From NCBI RefSeq assembly GCF_021535135.1, contig NZ_CP091036.1, positions 186,001 to 250,000 on the forward strand: 64,000 bases of DNA. The letters run 5' to 3'. The position numbers were made by a program, and so were the translations under genes. Position 1 is the stretch's first letter. Each line of letters opens with the position of its first letter. This DNA comes from Antarcticibacterium sp. 1MA-6-2. GTDB lineage: Bacteria; Bacteroidota; Bacteroidia; Flavobacteriales; Flavobacteriaceae. The notes under the pieces were generated by a model. That model saw only the letters and a list, made by a program, of their open reading frames with translations. It did no database searches and was not told the DNA's origin. Shown piece by piece: positions 20,373 to 29,905 of the stretch.

Positions 20373-21869
20373 TTATTGCGCGTTATAAACCCATTGGATT
20401 TGTCCACAAGCTACAGGTAATGTAGCAATATAATTACCTTCGAAGTTCATTCCGTGAAGAACAATAGTTCTGTTAACAAGAGGTGCAAGTTCTTCCCATG
20501 TTGGTACTGCTCCTTCTTCCTCAAACTCTGTTTCTCCTAAAGTAAATGTTCTTTCATAATAAAGTTCTCCATCAGCGTTAGCAACGGGAAATTCATCAAT
20601 AGGATTATAAAGAGAAAGTAATACAGGTCCGTAAAATGGTGCACCTTCCCCAAGTTCTATTACTCCGTTACCATTGGTATCGGCAGCCATAAATCCTGTT
20701 TCACCGGGTGATGGAGGACAGGTTCCATTCTCATCACTTTCAAGACCGTGGATATGTTGTGGATGTACCATACTGGGAGTTAATCCATCTGCCCAAACTT
20801 TAACGGTTAATTTATTATCCATTTGGATAAGACTTGCGTGTCCCCAAACACCGCTATCATTTAAAGAAGATAACCAGCTGCTATAAATATCTGCTTCTAA
20901 AAGATCAGGAGTATCTCCCATGTCTCCACAGTTACCTGCTCTAAAGTGGTAATAATCAACATTGTCATCACCGTCCATTAAATCTCTAACATCACCATCT
21001 GTAATTACACCTGCACGAACGATATGCTCTTGTATGTCATCATAAGCATCAGAATTTCTCAGAGTGATCTCAAAATAGTATTCATCCATTCCATCTGTAT
21101 CAGGTAAAGCAAAACATACAGGACTTCCGGCATAATCTCCGGCGTCATTCATAGTTACTGTACTTGGTACGTCGTTGTACATTTGATCTCCTTTTTCACC
21201 ATTGGAATAGCTCCATACATCTACTGTATATTCTGCAGCATAATGTCTTCCGGACTCATCACAATAGTTACCAAATATGCAAAGTTCAATAGCTTCATTT
21301 TGGTCTATTTCAAAGAAAAGATATCCATACTGGTTAACCATACGGTCATCATAACATAGAACATCTACTTCTACGTATTTCTTAACTCCCGCTCTAAGGT
21401 CGATGGCCATAGGGAGTGACTGATCAACAAAGGAGGAAAGATCGTTTCCATTGCCCCAGGGCGCAAGCCAGATCATATTTCCTGAAGCTCCATGCACTGC
21501 AAAATAGTCCAGAGAATAATTCCCGGGCATCAATTCAAGATTTGCATCTTCTACTGTAAAAATCTGGCCATCGGCAAGATTTACGCGATACGGCTCATCC
21601 TGTGTTCCCACAATATCATTGCCGTCCATAGAAAGTACTATTTCAACATAAGCAGCAGCTTCGTCGGAACATTCCGGGACACCGTCAAGAAAACTTGTAT
21701 GGGCTTTGTTAGCCGCACGATTGGTAGCAAGATCTGTAAGAAGGGCTCCAAAACTTAAGGTAGCCATATCGGGATTCGAATTTGTATTTACAGCTTCTTC
21801 CTTACTACAGGATGTAAAAAGGAGGGCAAAAGCGGCCAGGAAGCTAATACTGAGTTTAAATTTCTTCAT
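20373..21869 (-). CDS. Large lipoprotein of unknown function with CHRD-like C-terminal region
   Basis: A 498-residue protein with a lipoprotein signal (AALLFTSCSKEE). I do not recognise a family over its full length. The N-terminal third (about 60-200) and middle (210-310) look like beta-rich domains. The C-terminal part contains a HPQHIHG motif reminiscent of the HIH signature of CHRD domains, and a loop DTNGNGVIELGEG that fits an EF-hand-type calcium site. Many acidic residues fit a marine secreted protein. It is a single-gene unit with its own terminator. Another CHRD protein lies at 27.8 kb. Function is unknown. Confidence 0.75.
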   Translation of the reverse strand: MKKFKLSISFLAAFALLFTSCSKEEAVNTNSNPDMATLSFGALLTDLATNRAANKAHTSFLDGVPECSDEAAAYVEIVLSMDGNDIVGTQDEPYRVNLADGQIFTVEDANLELMPGNYSLDYFAVHGASGNMIWLAPWGNGNDLSSFVDQSLPMAIDLRAGVKKYVEVDVLCYDDRMVNQYGYLFFEIDQNEAIELCIFGNYCDESGRHYAAEYTVDVWSYSNGEKGDQMYNDVPSTVTMNDAGDYAGSPVCFALPDTDGMDEYYFEITLRNSDAYDDIQEHIVRAGVITDGDVRDLMDGDDNVDYYHFRAGNCGDMGDTPDLLEADIYSSWLSSLNDSGVWGHASLIQMDNKLTVKVWADGLTPSMVHPQHIHGLESDENGTCPPSPGETGFMAADTNGNGVIELGEGAPFYGPVLLSLYNPIDEFPVANADGELYYERTFTLGETEFEEEGAVPTWEELAPLVNRTIVLHGMNFEGNYIATLPVACGQIQWVYNAQ

Positions 21870-22391
21870 AAGTTTTAATTTAGATTTATATAAAATGGTT
21901 AATAATTACGGTTTTGATTCATAATAATTGATGGGATGCTTTAACCAAGCAAGATCAATAGGCTATGAAGAATTATAAAGATACCCTTGTGGTGGGGGAG
22001 CACTAGTAGGGGAATTCCCTTATTAACCTAGTTTAACCCTTGTGGAACGATGCAAATTCCTGTTTAAGAAGAAAAGAGATTAGAAAAAGAGTGGCAGCTA
22101 CTACTTCTATTAGATTTTTTTATAATATTTAATCCTATAATAAAAAATTCAGGATTTTTAAGAGGTTAAACAAAACCATTGATTTTATGATAATTAAAGA
22201 AAGTATTGGGGAAAGTGATCTTGTAGAGATCCTTTAAAGAAAATTTTATAATTCTGTCGGGAAGTAAACTTCTAGTTTTGAAAACAGTTTGTTATTATAT
22301 AGCAAGGTTACAATGTCTGTAAGATTTTCTTTATATTTCTTCAGAACAAGAATTCTAATTGAAGTAGATTCGCAACCTAAAACAAAAACAA
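21870..22391. other. Intergenic region without a recognised gene
   Basis: About 520 bp between the divergent lipoprotein and CDGSH genes. I see only AT-rich sequence that presumably carries both promoters; no RNA gene or repeat was recognised. Confidence 0.5.
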
Positions 22392-22616
22392 ATGTCCAAA
22401 ACAAAAATTACCGTAAACAATAATGGCTCTCTTATAATTGCAGGAGATTTCGAAATAGTAGATAAGAACGGAAATGAATACAACCTGGGAGGACGGGAAC
22501 AGGTTACCCTTTGCCGTTGTGGCCTTTCAGCAAACAAACCTTTTTGCGACGGGTCCCACAGAAATCATTTCGAACATGAGGCTGTTGCATTCGATTTGCC
22601 CCCAAAGAAGGTGTAA
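22392..22616 (+). CDS. CDGSH iron-sulfur domain protein
   Basis: A 74-residue protein carrying one complete CDGSH motif, CRCGLSANKPFCDGSH, whose three Cys and one His ligate a 2Fe-2S cluster as in mitoNEET. No membrane segment is present, so it is soluble. Prokaryotic members are thought to act in electron or cluster transfer; the partner is unknown. Monocistronic by spacing. Confidence 0.93.
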   Translation: MSKTKITVNNNGSLIIAGDFEIVDKNGNEYNLGGREQVTLCRCGLSANKPFCDGSHRNHFEHEAVAFDLPPKKV

Positions 22617-23025
22617 TTTTGAAAGTAAATATTGACATTCCTTAAGACAGGAAAATTAATATAAACCGTACATAAGTTTTTCTCACCCTTAAGTGCTACC
22701 CTAATTTCTGCACAGGGTGGAGAAACCTGTTCAACAGATTAAAGATGAACTAAAACTCAGCCATACTTTTTGTTACTCCTCCTGTCATATTAGAATTAGA
22801 TTTTTTCAGTTCATTTTAAATCAATTAGAAAAATTCAAATTTATCTATCCAATAGAAGTGAAATTAATATATTTCAAATTAGTAGTAAAGACATAATTGT
22901 TTTCAGAAATATTTAAGAATTTCAATTTTTGAAACCTGGCCACTTACAGTATTACTTGTGAGACTTGTTTCTTCAAAAAAGGAATTATACATAGCTAATT
23001 AGTATATCTCAATGAAAAATTTAGA
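22617..23025. other. Intergenic region without a recognised gene
   Basis: About 410 bp of AT-rich DNA between the CDGSH and M15 peptidase genes. No convincing coding, RNA or repeat signal was seen. Confidence 0.5.
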
Positions 23026-23808
23026 ATGAAAAGCTGGCTCCTTATTTATTTACTACTATTAATCAATATGAACCTCTTTGGTCAGAGCCTATTTTTTAAA
23101 AATATTGACAAAGAATTTCTTACAGGTAAAATTAATTATTGTGAAGACGCACGCTTCATGAGAGTGGGGAAGGAGCATTCCCTGAGACAGGTCTATCTCA
23201 ATCCAACAGTTTATGAAGCTTTTATAAAGATGGCTGACGCGGCAAAATTTGATGGCCTAGACCTCAGGATCGTTTCGGGAGCCCGCAGTTTTGAGGAACA
23301 GAAAATAATTTGGGAAAAGAAATGGCAGAGCTTACCAGATACCGTTCCTCAGGACCGCATAAAAAGAATTCTTGAGTTTAGTTCTATGCCAGCTACCTCC
23401 AGACACCACTGGGGAACAGATATAGACATTAACAGTGTAGAATCCTCCTATTTCACCTCTGAAAAAGGAATAGCTGAGTATCAATGGTTAATCAATAATG
23501 CTGGGAAATTTGGATTTTACCAGGTTTACAACAACCAGGCATCGGGGAGGACAGGTTATTCTGAAGAAAAATGGCACTGGTCTTATATGCCTCTGGCCAA
23601 TTTTTTTCTTCGGGCTTATAATGAACAGGTAACTTATGCTGATATTCTGGGATTTGAAGGAGCCGATTTAGCTGAAGAATTCTCCTTAATTGCATCTTAC
23701 GTAAACGGAATATCAACTGTAGCAATTCCGCGTGCTGTTGCAGTAGTTACTGCGCAGAGATTAACGATTGATCAATTAAGAGAAAAGAGAAAAATTTTCG
23801 TCAACTAA
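23026..23808 (+). CDS. M15 family metallopeptidase (D-alanyl-D-alanine carboxypeptidase type)
   Basis: A 260-residue protein with an N-terminal signal peptide (LLIYLLLLINMNLFGQS). Zinc ligands follow the M15 pattern: SRHHWGTDIDI (His and Asp) and EKWHWSY (second His). The catalytic-domain start VYEAFIKMADAA and RIVSGARSFEEQ are also typical. The family trims the D-Ala-D-Ala end of peptidoglycan stem peptides in the periplasm. The gene stands alone and converges with a small membrane protein. Confidence 0.93.
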   Translation: MKSWLLIYLLLLINMNLFGQSLFFKNIDKEFLTGKINYCEDARFMRVGKEHSLRQVYLNPTVYEAFIKMADAAKFDGLDLRIVSGARSFEEQKIIWEKKWQSLPDTVPQDRIKRILEFSSMPATSRHHWGTDIDINSVESSYFTSEKGIAEYQWLINNAGKFGFYQVYNNQASGRTGYSEEKWHWSYMPLANFFLRAYNEQVTYADILGFEGADLAEEFSLIASYVNGISTVAIPRAVAVVTAQRLTIDQLREKRKIFVN

Positions 23809-23825
23809 ATTAATTTTTGGGAATA

Positions 23826-24059
23826 TTACTCATTCCCATAGAGATTACCTTTAGAATCTTCTTCGGGAGCTTTTTTCTTCTTTGTACTTCTAATGGCCAG
23901 GATCATTGCCAGTATTATTAATAGAGGTCCTATAATTCCCAGATAGGCATTTGAATTCTCCTCCCAGCTAAGATCATCAAAACTTAACCTGGCAGCATTA
24001 AAAATAAGGAGAGCGATACCAATAAAAAGCAAGATGTAATAAAAATTTTTCATCAGCAT
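23826..24059 (-). CDS. Small two-helix membrane protein, unknown function
   Basis: A 77-residue protein with two hydrophobic segments (YYILLFIGIALLIFNAARL, residues 7-25, and AYLGIIGPLLIILAMILAI, about 38-56) and a charged lysine-rich tail. I do not recognise the family. Convergent with the M15 peptidase gene, with only 17 bp between stops. Confidence 0.65.
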   Translation of the reverse strand: MLMKNFYYILLFIGIALLIFNAARLSFDDLSWEENSNAYLGIIGPLLIILAMILAIRSTKKKKAPEEDSKGNLYGNE

Positions 24060-24395
24060 TTAGTAACAAAGCTATATTAATAAGATACGGAATATTTATA
24101 TGAATTTAATACCAAACTCAGTCTTTTTAAAAAAGAAAAGTGCAGAATTTTTAGCCGCGGGATGAGGTTTAGGCAACTGCGTATTTTTACCTGAACAAAC
24201 CCGTGAGTGACTTACCCAACCTTCAGCTTGAGAGAGGTGCGTATTAAAAGCCTTTGCAGTAAAGGAACCGAGTGATATTAAAACTCATCTTTACTTAAAA
24301 GTGCTTTCCCGAAAAGCTGGCATTGGAGGAAATAAGGAAACTGGTTTTAGAAATAATTTATAGCAAGCTATTAACATTTAGAATATTTATCGTAA
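24060..24395. other. Intergenic region upstream of the arsenic operon
   Basis: About 340 bp. Apart from the arsR operator at its right end I see no gene or stable structure. Confidence 0.45.
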
Positions 24396-24413
24396 TATTG
24401 CTATATAACAATA
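24396..24413. promoter_or_regulatory. Probable ArsR operator
   Basis: The dyad TATTG-N8-CAATA ends 4 bp before the arsR start codon, in an AT-rich stretch. The position right at the start codon fits autorepression by an ArsR/SmtB protein. The arms are only 5 bp, so the call is tentative. Confidence 0.45.
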
Positions 24414-24417
24414 AGCA

Positions 24418-24750
24418 ATGGGAATTACGAAATCAGAAATTTTTAGTCCGTTACAAAATGAGATAGCAAATCTTGCGAGAGTGCTTGGACATCCTGCGCG
24501 TATAGCCATTCTACAGCAGATTATGAAAAGTGAGTCCTGTATTTGCGGTGATCTTGCAATGGAAATAGGTTTGGCACAACCCACCATTTCTCAACATTTA
24601 AAGGAGTTGAAGTCTGTAGGATTAATAAAAGGCACCATTGAAGGGGTGAAGGTGTGTTATTGTATAGATCAGGAAAACTGGAAACAAATGAATGGTCTAC
24701 TTACAGAATTTTTCAATCAGAACCTTAACAATAACAATGATTGTTGTTAG
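24418..24750 (+). CDS. arsR: ArsR/SmtB family arsenic-responsive repressor
   Basis: A 110-residue winged-helix protein. The metalloid-binding helix carries the ESCICGDL motif (Cys-x-Cys), followed by the recognition helix LAQPTISQHLKELKSVGLI and the wing. The protein ends in NNDCC, a vicinal cysteine pair that could add a thiol ligand. It heads the operon arsR-DUF6428-arsC-acr3, and a dyad lies just before the start. Derepression on As(III) or Sb(III) binding is established for the family and inferred here. Confidence 0.93.
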   Translation: MGITKSEIFSPLQNEIANLARVLGHPARIAILQQIMKSESCICGDLAMEIGLAQPTISQHLKELKSVGLIKGTIEGVKVCYCIDQENWKQMNGLLTEFFNQNLNNNNDCC

Positions 24751-24777
24751 CTGAATTAATAATAAAAAACTTATACT

Positions 24778-25233
24778 ATGAAACTTTCAGAAATCAAAAC
24801 TCATTTAAGAGAACTCGAGACCATTGCTTTTCAACTTCCAAACGGATCTTTGGTACCACGTCATTTTCACGTTACTGAAGTGGGAAAAGTATCCAAACAT
24901 TTTATTGATTGCGGTGGAACAGTAAGATTAGAGGAAGTAGCCAATTTTCAGTTGTGGGATTCCAATGATTACAATCACAGGTTACATCCTGAAAAATTAA
25001 CTCACATAATTGAACTTTCAGAAAAAATTCTGGGACTTCAAGATCTGGAAATTGAAGTTGAGTACCAGGGAGAAACCATCAATAAATTCGGACTTGATTT
25101 TGACGGTAAGAATTTTCAGCTTACCACAACAAAAACTGATTGTCTTGCAAAGGAGAATTGCGGTATTCCTACGGAAAAACCAAAAAAGAGATTATCTGAA
25201 ATATCCTGCTCTCCAAATTCCGGTTGTTGCTAG
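24778..25233 (+). CDS. DUF6428 family protein of arsenic operons
   Basis: A 151-residue protein that I recognise as the DUF6428 type found in Bacteroidetes ars operons. Residues 1-120 are a compact alpha/beta domain with FHVTEVGKVSKHFIDCGGT; the last 30 residues are cysteine-rich (TDCLAKENCG, SCSPNSGCC) and end in a Cys pair like ArsR. It lies 27 bp after arsR and 20 bp before arsC. A thiol-based arsenic-handling role is inferred from context; the biochemical function is unknown. Confidence 0.85.
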   Translation: MKLSEIKTHLRELETIAFQLPNGSLVPRHFHVTEVGKVSKHFIDCGGTVRLEEVANFQLWDSNDYNHRLHPEKLTHIIELSEKILGLQDLEIEVEYQGETINKFGLDFDGKNFQLTTTKTDCLAKENCGIPTEKPKKRLSEISCSPNSGCC

Positions 25234-25253
25234 ATTCCTGTAAAAACCTCAAT

Positions 25254-25890
25254 ATGGATCATTCAACTAACAGATTGTTTCCTGAATTACATAAACTAAT
25301 AAAAGGACTTTCAGCTTCCAAAATTTCGGAAAGCCGAAAAGAAGTTCTACAGGATCTTATTAATTATATTCAGCAAAAAGTAGAAAAACAGGAGCTTAGT
25401 TAACATAAATTTCATTTGTACCCATAATTCCCGGCGAAGTCACCTTTCTCAAACCTGGGCGCAGGTTATCTCAGCCTACTTTAATATTCCGGGAGTGCAT
25501 TGTTATTCGGGAGGAACTGAAGCTACTGCACTCTTTCCTATGGCAGCAAAAACACTGGAACAATCAGGCTTACAGGTGGAGAAAATTTCTGAAACACAAA
25601 ATCCTGTCTATAGCATTAAATTTGGACCAAATGAACTTCCTGTTATAGGTTTTTCCAAATCTTTTGATCACCATTATAACCCTGAAAGTAAGTTTGCAGC
25701 TATAATGACCTGTTCTCAGGCAGACGAAGCTTGCCCTTTAATTCCGGGTGCTGAAAAAAGAATTCCTATTACTTATGATGATCCAAAAGAATTTGATAAT
25801 ACTCCTGAACAAGCTGAAAAATATAAGGAACGAAGCCTGCAGATCGCGTCAGAATTATTTTATGTGTTCTCTAAGATCAATCTGCAGTAA
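25254..25890 (+). CDS. arsC: Arsenate reductase of the low-molecular-weight protein-tyrosine-phosphatase type, broken at one RCCGGY site
   Basis: The start MDHSTNRLFPELHKL is at 25254. The P-loop NINFICTHNSRRSH carries the nucleophile Cys of the CX5R motif, and the later Cys residues in VHCYSGG and TCSQADEACP fit the thioredoxin-coupled relay. The frame breaks at 25394-25400, GCTTAGT; restoring GCCGGT gives KQEPVNINFICTHN and a 211-residue protein. It reduces arsenate to arsenite for export by the next gene. Its stop codon overlaps the ACR3 start by one base (25890), indicating translational coupling. Confidence 0.9.
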
Positions 25891-26919
25891 TGGCTAAAAA
25901 GAAAATAGCATTTTTCGAAAAATATTTAAGTCTGTGGGTTGCATTGTGTATTGCCGGAGGAATAGCGATAGGAGCTGTGGCAGGTGATGCAATGGAAGTA
26001 ATGAGCACCTGGGAAATATACCAGGTCAATATTCCTATTGCCTTGTTAATCTGGATGATGATCTATCCTATGATGTTGCAGATAGATTTCAGCAGTATTA
26101 AAAAAATAGGTCAAAAGCCAAAGGGCATTGTGCTAACAGTAATTATGAATTGGCTGGTGAAGCCGTTCACCATGGCATTTTTTGCCTGGATCTTTTTTAC
26201 TAAAATTTTTGCTGCTTTTATTGAACCTTCATTGGCAGGAGAGTATATCGCTTAGTGCAATTATCCTGGGAGCAGCTCCCTGTACCGCTATGGTTTTTGT
26301 ATGGTCCTACTTAACAGATGGAGATCCAAATTACACCCTAATGCAGGTATCGGTAAACGATCTTATCATTCTTTTTGCTTTTGTACCTATTGTAGGATTG
26401 TTGCTTGGGATTACTGATGTTGTTGTGCCCTACGAAACTCTTATCCTCAGTATTTTAATATATGTTGTTGTACCACTAATTGCCGGAATTCTAACCAATA
26501 AATTGCTGATAAAAAGACACGGAGAAGATTGGTTTAAATCTGATTTTCTTCCGAAGTTCAAGCCTGTAAGTATTATTGCGCTGCTCCTTACTTTGGTGCT
26601 GCTGTTTGCTTTTCAGGGGGAAAACATTCTGAATAATCCTCTTATAATCTTTCTTATTGCTGTCCCGCTCATCATTCAAACCTATTTTATTTTTTTCATT
26701 ACCTGGTTTGCAGGTAAAGGTTTGAATCTTTCTCATCCCGTTTGTGCACTTAAGCAGCAATGATAGGTGCCAGTAATTTCTTTGAACTATCTGTTGCAGT
26801 GGCCATAGGTCTGTTTGGTCTCGAAAGTCCGGCGGCTTTGGTGTGTGTAGTGGGAGTTTTGGTCGAAGTGCTTAGTGATGCTTTCCCTGGTGAACTACGC
26901 CAACAGGAGGAAATATTAA
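25890..26919 (+). CDS. acr3: ACR3 family arsenite efflux transporter, broken at three RCCGGY sites
   Basis: The conserved transporter core is intact in pieces: [30 protein letters not shown] (the functional Cys), and [25 protein letters not shown]. Breaks at 26250-26256 (GCTTAGT), 26748-26755 (ACTTAAGC) and 26870-26876 (GCTTAGT) are each repaired by RCCGGY, giving EYIAGAIILG, VCAPAAMIG and [16 protein letters not shown]. The restored protein has 341 residues and about ten membrane helices, the normal size. It exports As(III) by the membrane potential. Last gene of the ars operon. Confidence 0.92.
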
Positions 26920-26950
26920 AATTGTGAATATCTATTGGCAGGATAATCTT

Positions 26951-26977
26951 TTGTGGCTGTTATAAATTATATTTTTG
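26951..26977 (+). promoter_or_regulatory. Bacteroidetes-type promoter of the DUF4494 gene
   Basis: TTG at 26951, 16 bp, then TATTTTTG (26970-26977), matching the -33 TTG and -7 TAnnTTTG pattern of the Bacteroidetes primary sigma factor, 19 bp before the start codon. Confidence 0.6.
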
Positions 26978-26996
26978 GCTCCCAAAAAAATATAAT

Positions 26997-27506
26997 ATGA
27001 GCGCAACCTGGTATGAATGTAAGGTGAAATACAGAAAAACACACGAAACAGGAGAACAAAAAGTAACTACCGATACCTACTTACTTGACGCAGTATCTTA
27101 TACTGAAGCAGAAGCACGGATCAACGAAGAAATGGCTGCTTATACAAGTGAAGAATTCAGGATCACGAATATAAAAGTTGCTAACTTTTCTGAAGTTCAT
27201 CCCTTTGAATATTCCGATCGCTGGTTTAAATCAAAAGTTTCTCTTATCGCGCTTGATGAAGAGAGCGGGAAGGAAAGAAAAACAAATGTCTATTTACTGG
27301 TACAGGCGAATGATGTAAAAGAGGCTTTTGAAAATACCACTAAAGCTATGGAAAACACCATGGGCGACTATACCATTCCTTCTATTACTGAATCTCCGAT
27401 TCTGGATGTTTTTCCATATTTTTCCGGGGAAGAAGTCGAAGATAGGATTGAAGTTTCCGAAATGACAGAAGCAGTGGAAGCTGATGCAGTGGAACAGGAA
27501 GATTAA
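26997..27506 (+). CDS. DUF4494 domain-containing protein
   Basis: A 169-residue soluble acidic protein matching the Bacteroidetes DUF4494 family (start ATWYECKVKYRKT, then YLLDAVSYTEAEARI). Internal symmetry is visible: two copies of a WY/F-K-KV-beta-strand unit, at residues 5-15 and about 73-83. Function is unknown. It has its own promoter and terminator, so it is a single-gene unit just after the ars operon and probably unrelated to it. Confidence 0.88.
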   Translation: MSATWYECKVKYRKTHETGEQKVTTDTYLLDAVSYTEAEARINEEMAAYTSEEFRITNIKVANFSEVHPFEYSDRWFKSKVSLIALDEESGKERKTNVYLLVQANDVKEAFENTTKAMENTMGDYTIPSITESPILDVFPYFSGEEVEDRIEVSEMTEAVEADAVEQED

Positions 27507-27564
27507 TATAAGCAGGAGCTGCATATTCCGTATATCAGCATCATTTTTATTAGAAACGTACGTG

Positions 27565-27594
27565 AAACACCTCTTGTTGAAGGGGTGTTTTTTT
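27565..27594 (+). terminator. Rho-independent terminator after DUF4494
   Basis: A 7-bp stem (AAACACC with GGTGTTT) followed directly by TTTT, about 60 bp after the DUF4494 stop. Confidence 0.8.
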
Positions 27595-27792
27595 GTTCCT
27601 GAATTGAAGAACCTGCCACGATTATTTTTCCTCTAATTTTTTCCGTTAGAAAGTATTGACAGTAGCTGTTCTTGTCAATTCCTCTTCTGAAGAAGGATCA
27701 TTATTAGATTTGGGAAAACTTTAGTAATTGTCCAAAAACTACCTCTATAGACTACGTAGATATAGTAATTATAAACCACTAAATATTATTTT

Positions 27793-28329
27793 ATGAAAAA
27801 TTACATGTTTTACCTGGCCGCTTTTCTTTTTGTTTTTACCTCTTGTGAGAAAGAAGCAATGGAACCAGAAGTAATGGAAGCGCAATTACAAACCGAAGTA
27901 AATGGCCAAAAGGCTCATCTTAAGAACGTACAAAGTTTTAAAGCACATCTCTCTGGAGACCAGCAGGTGCCGGAAGCAGATACTGAAGCTACAGGACAAA
28001 CCATATTTAAGCTAAGTAAAGATGGTAGCACCCTTTCCTACAAGTTAATTGTCGCCAATATTGAAAATGTTGCAGCTGCACATATTCATATAGGTGAAAC
28101 TTAGGCAAACGGAGGCGTTGCAGTGACCTTGTACAATGGACCTATTGAAGGAAGAACAAATGGAATCCTTGCTGAAGGGGAAATTACAGATGAGGATATT
28201 ACAGGCTATACTCTTGCCGAATTAATTAATATTATGCTGGCTGAAGGAGCTTACATAAACGTGCATACGTCACAAAATCCTGGAGGGGAAATTCGTGGAC
28301 AGGTTTCGCCTAATAATAAGGAAGCTTAA
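27793..28329 (+). CDS. CHRD domain lipoprotein with one in-frame stop at an RCCGGY-type site
   Basis: A signal peptide with lipobox (FTSCEKE) is followed by a CHRD domain: FKAHLSGDQQVPEADT, AAHIHIGE, then YNGPIEGRTNG and YINVHTSQNPGGEIRGQV. A TAG at 28102-28104 splits it, inside ACTTAGGC; family alignment expects a Gly-containing turn (GETGANGG), so ACCGGC followed by a base is the likely original. Reading through gives 178 residues. CHRD domains were first noted in chordin and are common in secreted bacterial proteins; their role is unclear. It precedes a ScyD-like gene by 365 bp. Confidence 0.85.
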
Positions 28330-28423
28330 GATTTTAAGTGGGAAATTCTGGTAAAAAATTGTACATTAAAGTGCTCTAAAACTTAAATGCCGATCTTTAT
28401 CTGTCTCTTCCGCAGATAAATCT

Positions 28424-28458
28424 AAAAGGGATAGGTTTCGACCAGTCCCTTTTCTTTA
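28424..28458 (+). terminator. Terminator after the CHRD gene
   Basis: An 8-bp stem AAAAGGGA with TCCCTTTT and a 14-nt loop, followed by CTTT, about 95 bp after the CHRD stop. The T tract is short. Confidence 0.6.
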
Positions 28459-28694
28459 GAATTAGGTGATTTTTGTATGATAGTTTACTCATGTTTTATT
28501 TCTATTGTTAATTTTTCTTCCTGTCACCACTTTTTTAAGTTTTGCATTAAGGAATTATATTATATTTACATCCCTATATTTCAGTAGTTTACACAAAGCC
28601 TCAAGTGTACTCACCTACTTACCCCTCTGCCTGGAAGAATCTCCTACCTGATTCTATTTTTATTTGAATTTATCCACTTAAAAATTGAAATATT

Positions 28695-29786
28695 ATGAAG
28701 AATTATTCTTTTACCGGAGTTCTGTTGTTATTGGTCCTGCTTGCGACCGGATGTTCAAATGAAAAATTACCTGCAGAGGTTCCTGAAGTCCGGGACGCCT
28801 CTTACAAAGATGGTCCCGCTTTTATGAAATACTCAGAAAGTTCACCGGGAGGACCTTTATTTGATCTTTACACAGCACCCAACAATGATATTCTTGTTGC
28901 AGATGCCTCTGTAGGAATTACTACTCTTTATGGAAAACTGGAAGCAGCCCTCCCGGGAGTTACTTCGGTATCAACTGTGGGAAGAGGCTTGATGTGGGCT
29001 ACTGTTGGACCAAATGGACCAGGCGAAGAAAATAACGGACAGGCACTGTATAGGGTTCAAAAGAACCGCACAGTAATGGTAGCCAACTTATTTGAATTTG
29101 AAGAGCACTACAATCCCGATGGTCAGGATATTAATTCAAATCCCTACGCAGTTTTGGCTCTTAATGGTAATGAAGCTCTTGTAATAGATTCAGGAGGAAA
29201 TGACCTTCTTCGTGTAGACCAAAAAGGGAACATTGAAGTTGTAGCTGTATTTCCTGTTGAACTGGTTTCAACCCAGTACATTAAAGATCTTGTAGGTTGT
29301 CCTGCTTAGTCCGCCTGATGTTTGTGGTTTGCCGCCTATGTTGCCTGCGCAGCGATTCCCACTTCAGTTGTTATGGGACCAGATGGCTACTATTATGTAG
29401 GAGAGCTTAAAGGTTTTCCTGCTCCAATCGGGGAATCAAACATCTGGAAAATTTCTCCTGATGCTACAGGAGCTATGTGCGGTTCAAGTCCTGATTGTAT
29501 GAAGGCATTTGATGGTGGTTTTACCTCCATTATCGATATGGATTTTGGCAAAGACGGAATGTTATACGTGGCTGAAATGGATGCTAATGGTTGGTTAGCG
29601 GCGGAAGAAGGCCTTGGAGTAGGAGGAAGGATCAAGGTTTGTAATCCTGAAACTCTTCAATGTGAAGTAATAGCCACTGGCATCCCATTATTAACAGCAA
29701 TAACAATTGACAAAAACGGAACTCTTTGGGCTACCCGCAATGCTCTTATCCCGGGACAGGCTGAGGTTGTTCAGATTTCCTATTAG
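28695..29786 (+). CDS. ScyD/ScyE family secreted beta-propeller protein, frame broken locally
   Basis: The lipobox (LLATGCSNE) and repeating propeller strands (PNNDILVADAS, SNPYAVLAL, VVMGPDGYYYVGELKGFP, FGKDGMLYVAEM) fit the ScyD/ScyE family, named after scytonemin-cluster proteins but widespread. Frame is lost at 29304-29310, GCTTAGT; GCCGGT restores CPAGPPDVCGLPPMLPAQ. It returns to the first frame through a missing base near 29350 (a G; CAG-GCG expected). Repair gives 363 residues. Function is unknown; extracellular location is inferred. Confidence 0.85.
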
Positions 29787-29828
29787 GATATTAAGCCTAT
29801 CTATGTAAAGTTTAAATATTAGCCGGAA

Positions 29829-29866
29829 AACCGGGGAAAGGTCCTGATCTTTTTCCCGGTTTTTTA
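29829..29866 (+). terminator. Terminator after the ScyD-like gene
   Basis: AACCGGGGAAAG pairs imperfectly with CTTTTTCCCGGTT and is followed by TTTTTT, about 45 bp after the stop. Confidence 0.75.
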
Positions 29867-29905
29867 TCTGGATTTCGATCAGGCCCAGTCAAATCCCTTA
29901 TTAAA

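Noticed and set aside
27793..29786. Stop-codon recoding (TAG or TAA read through)
   Set aside because: Most interruptions need one or two bases removed as well, and all are explained by a RCCGGY change; other genes use TAA and TAG as normal stops.
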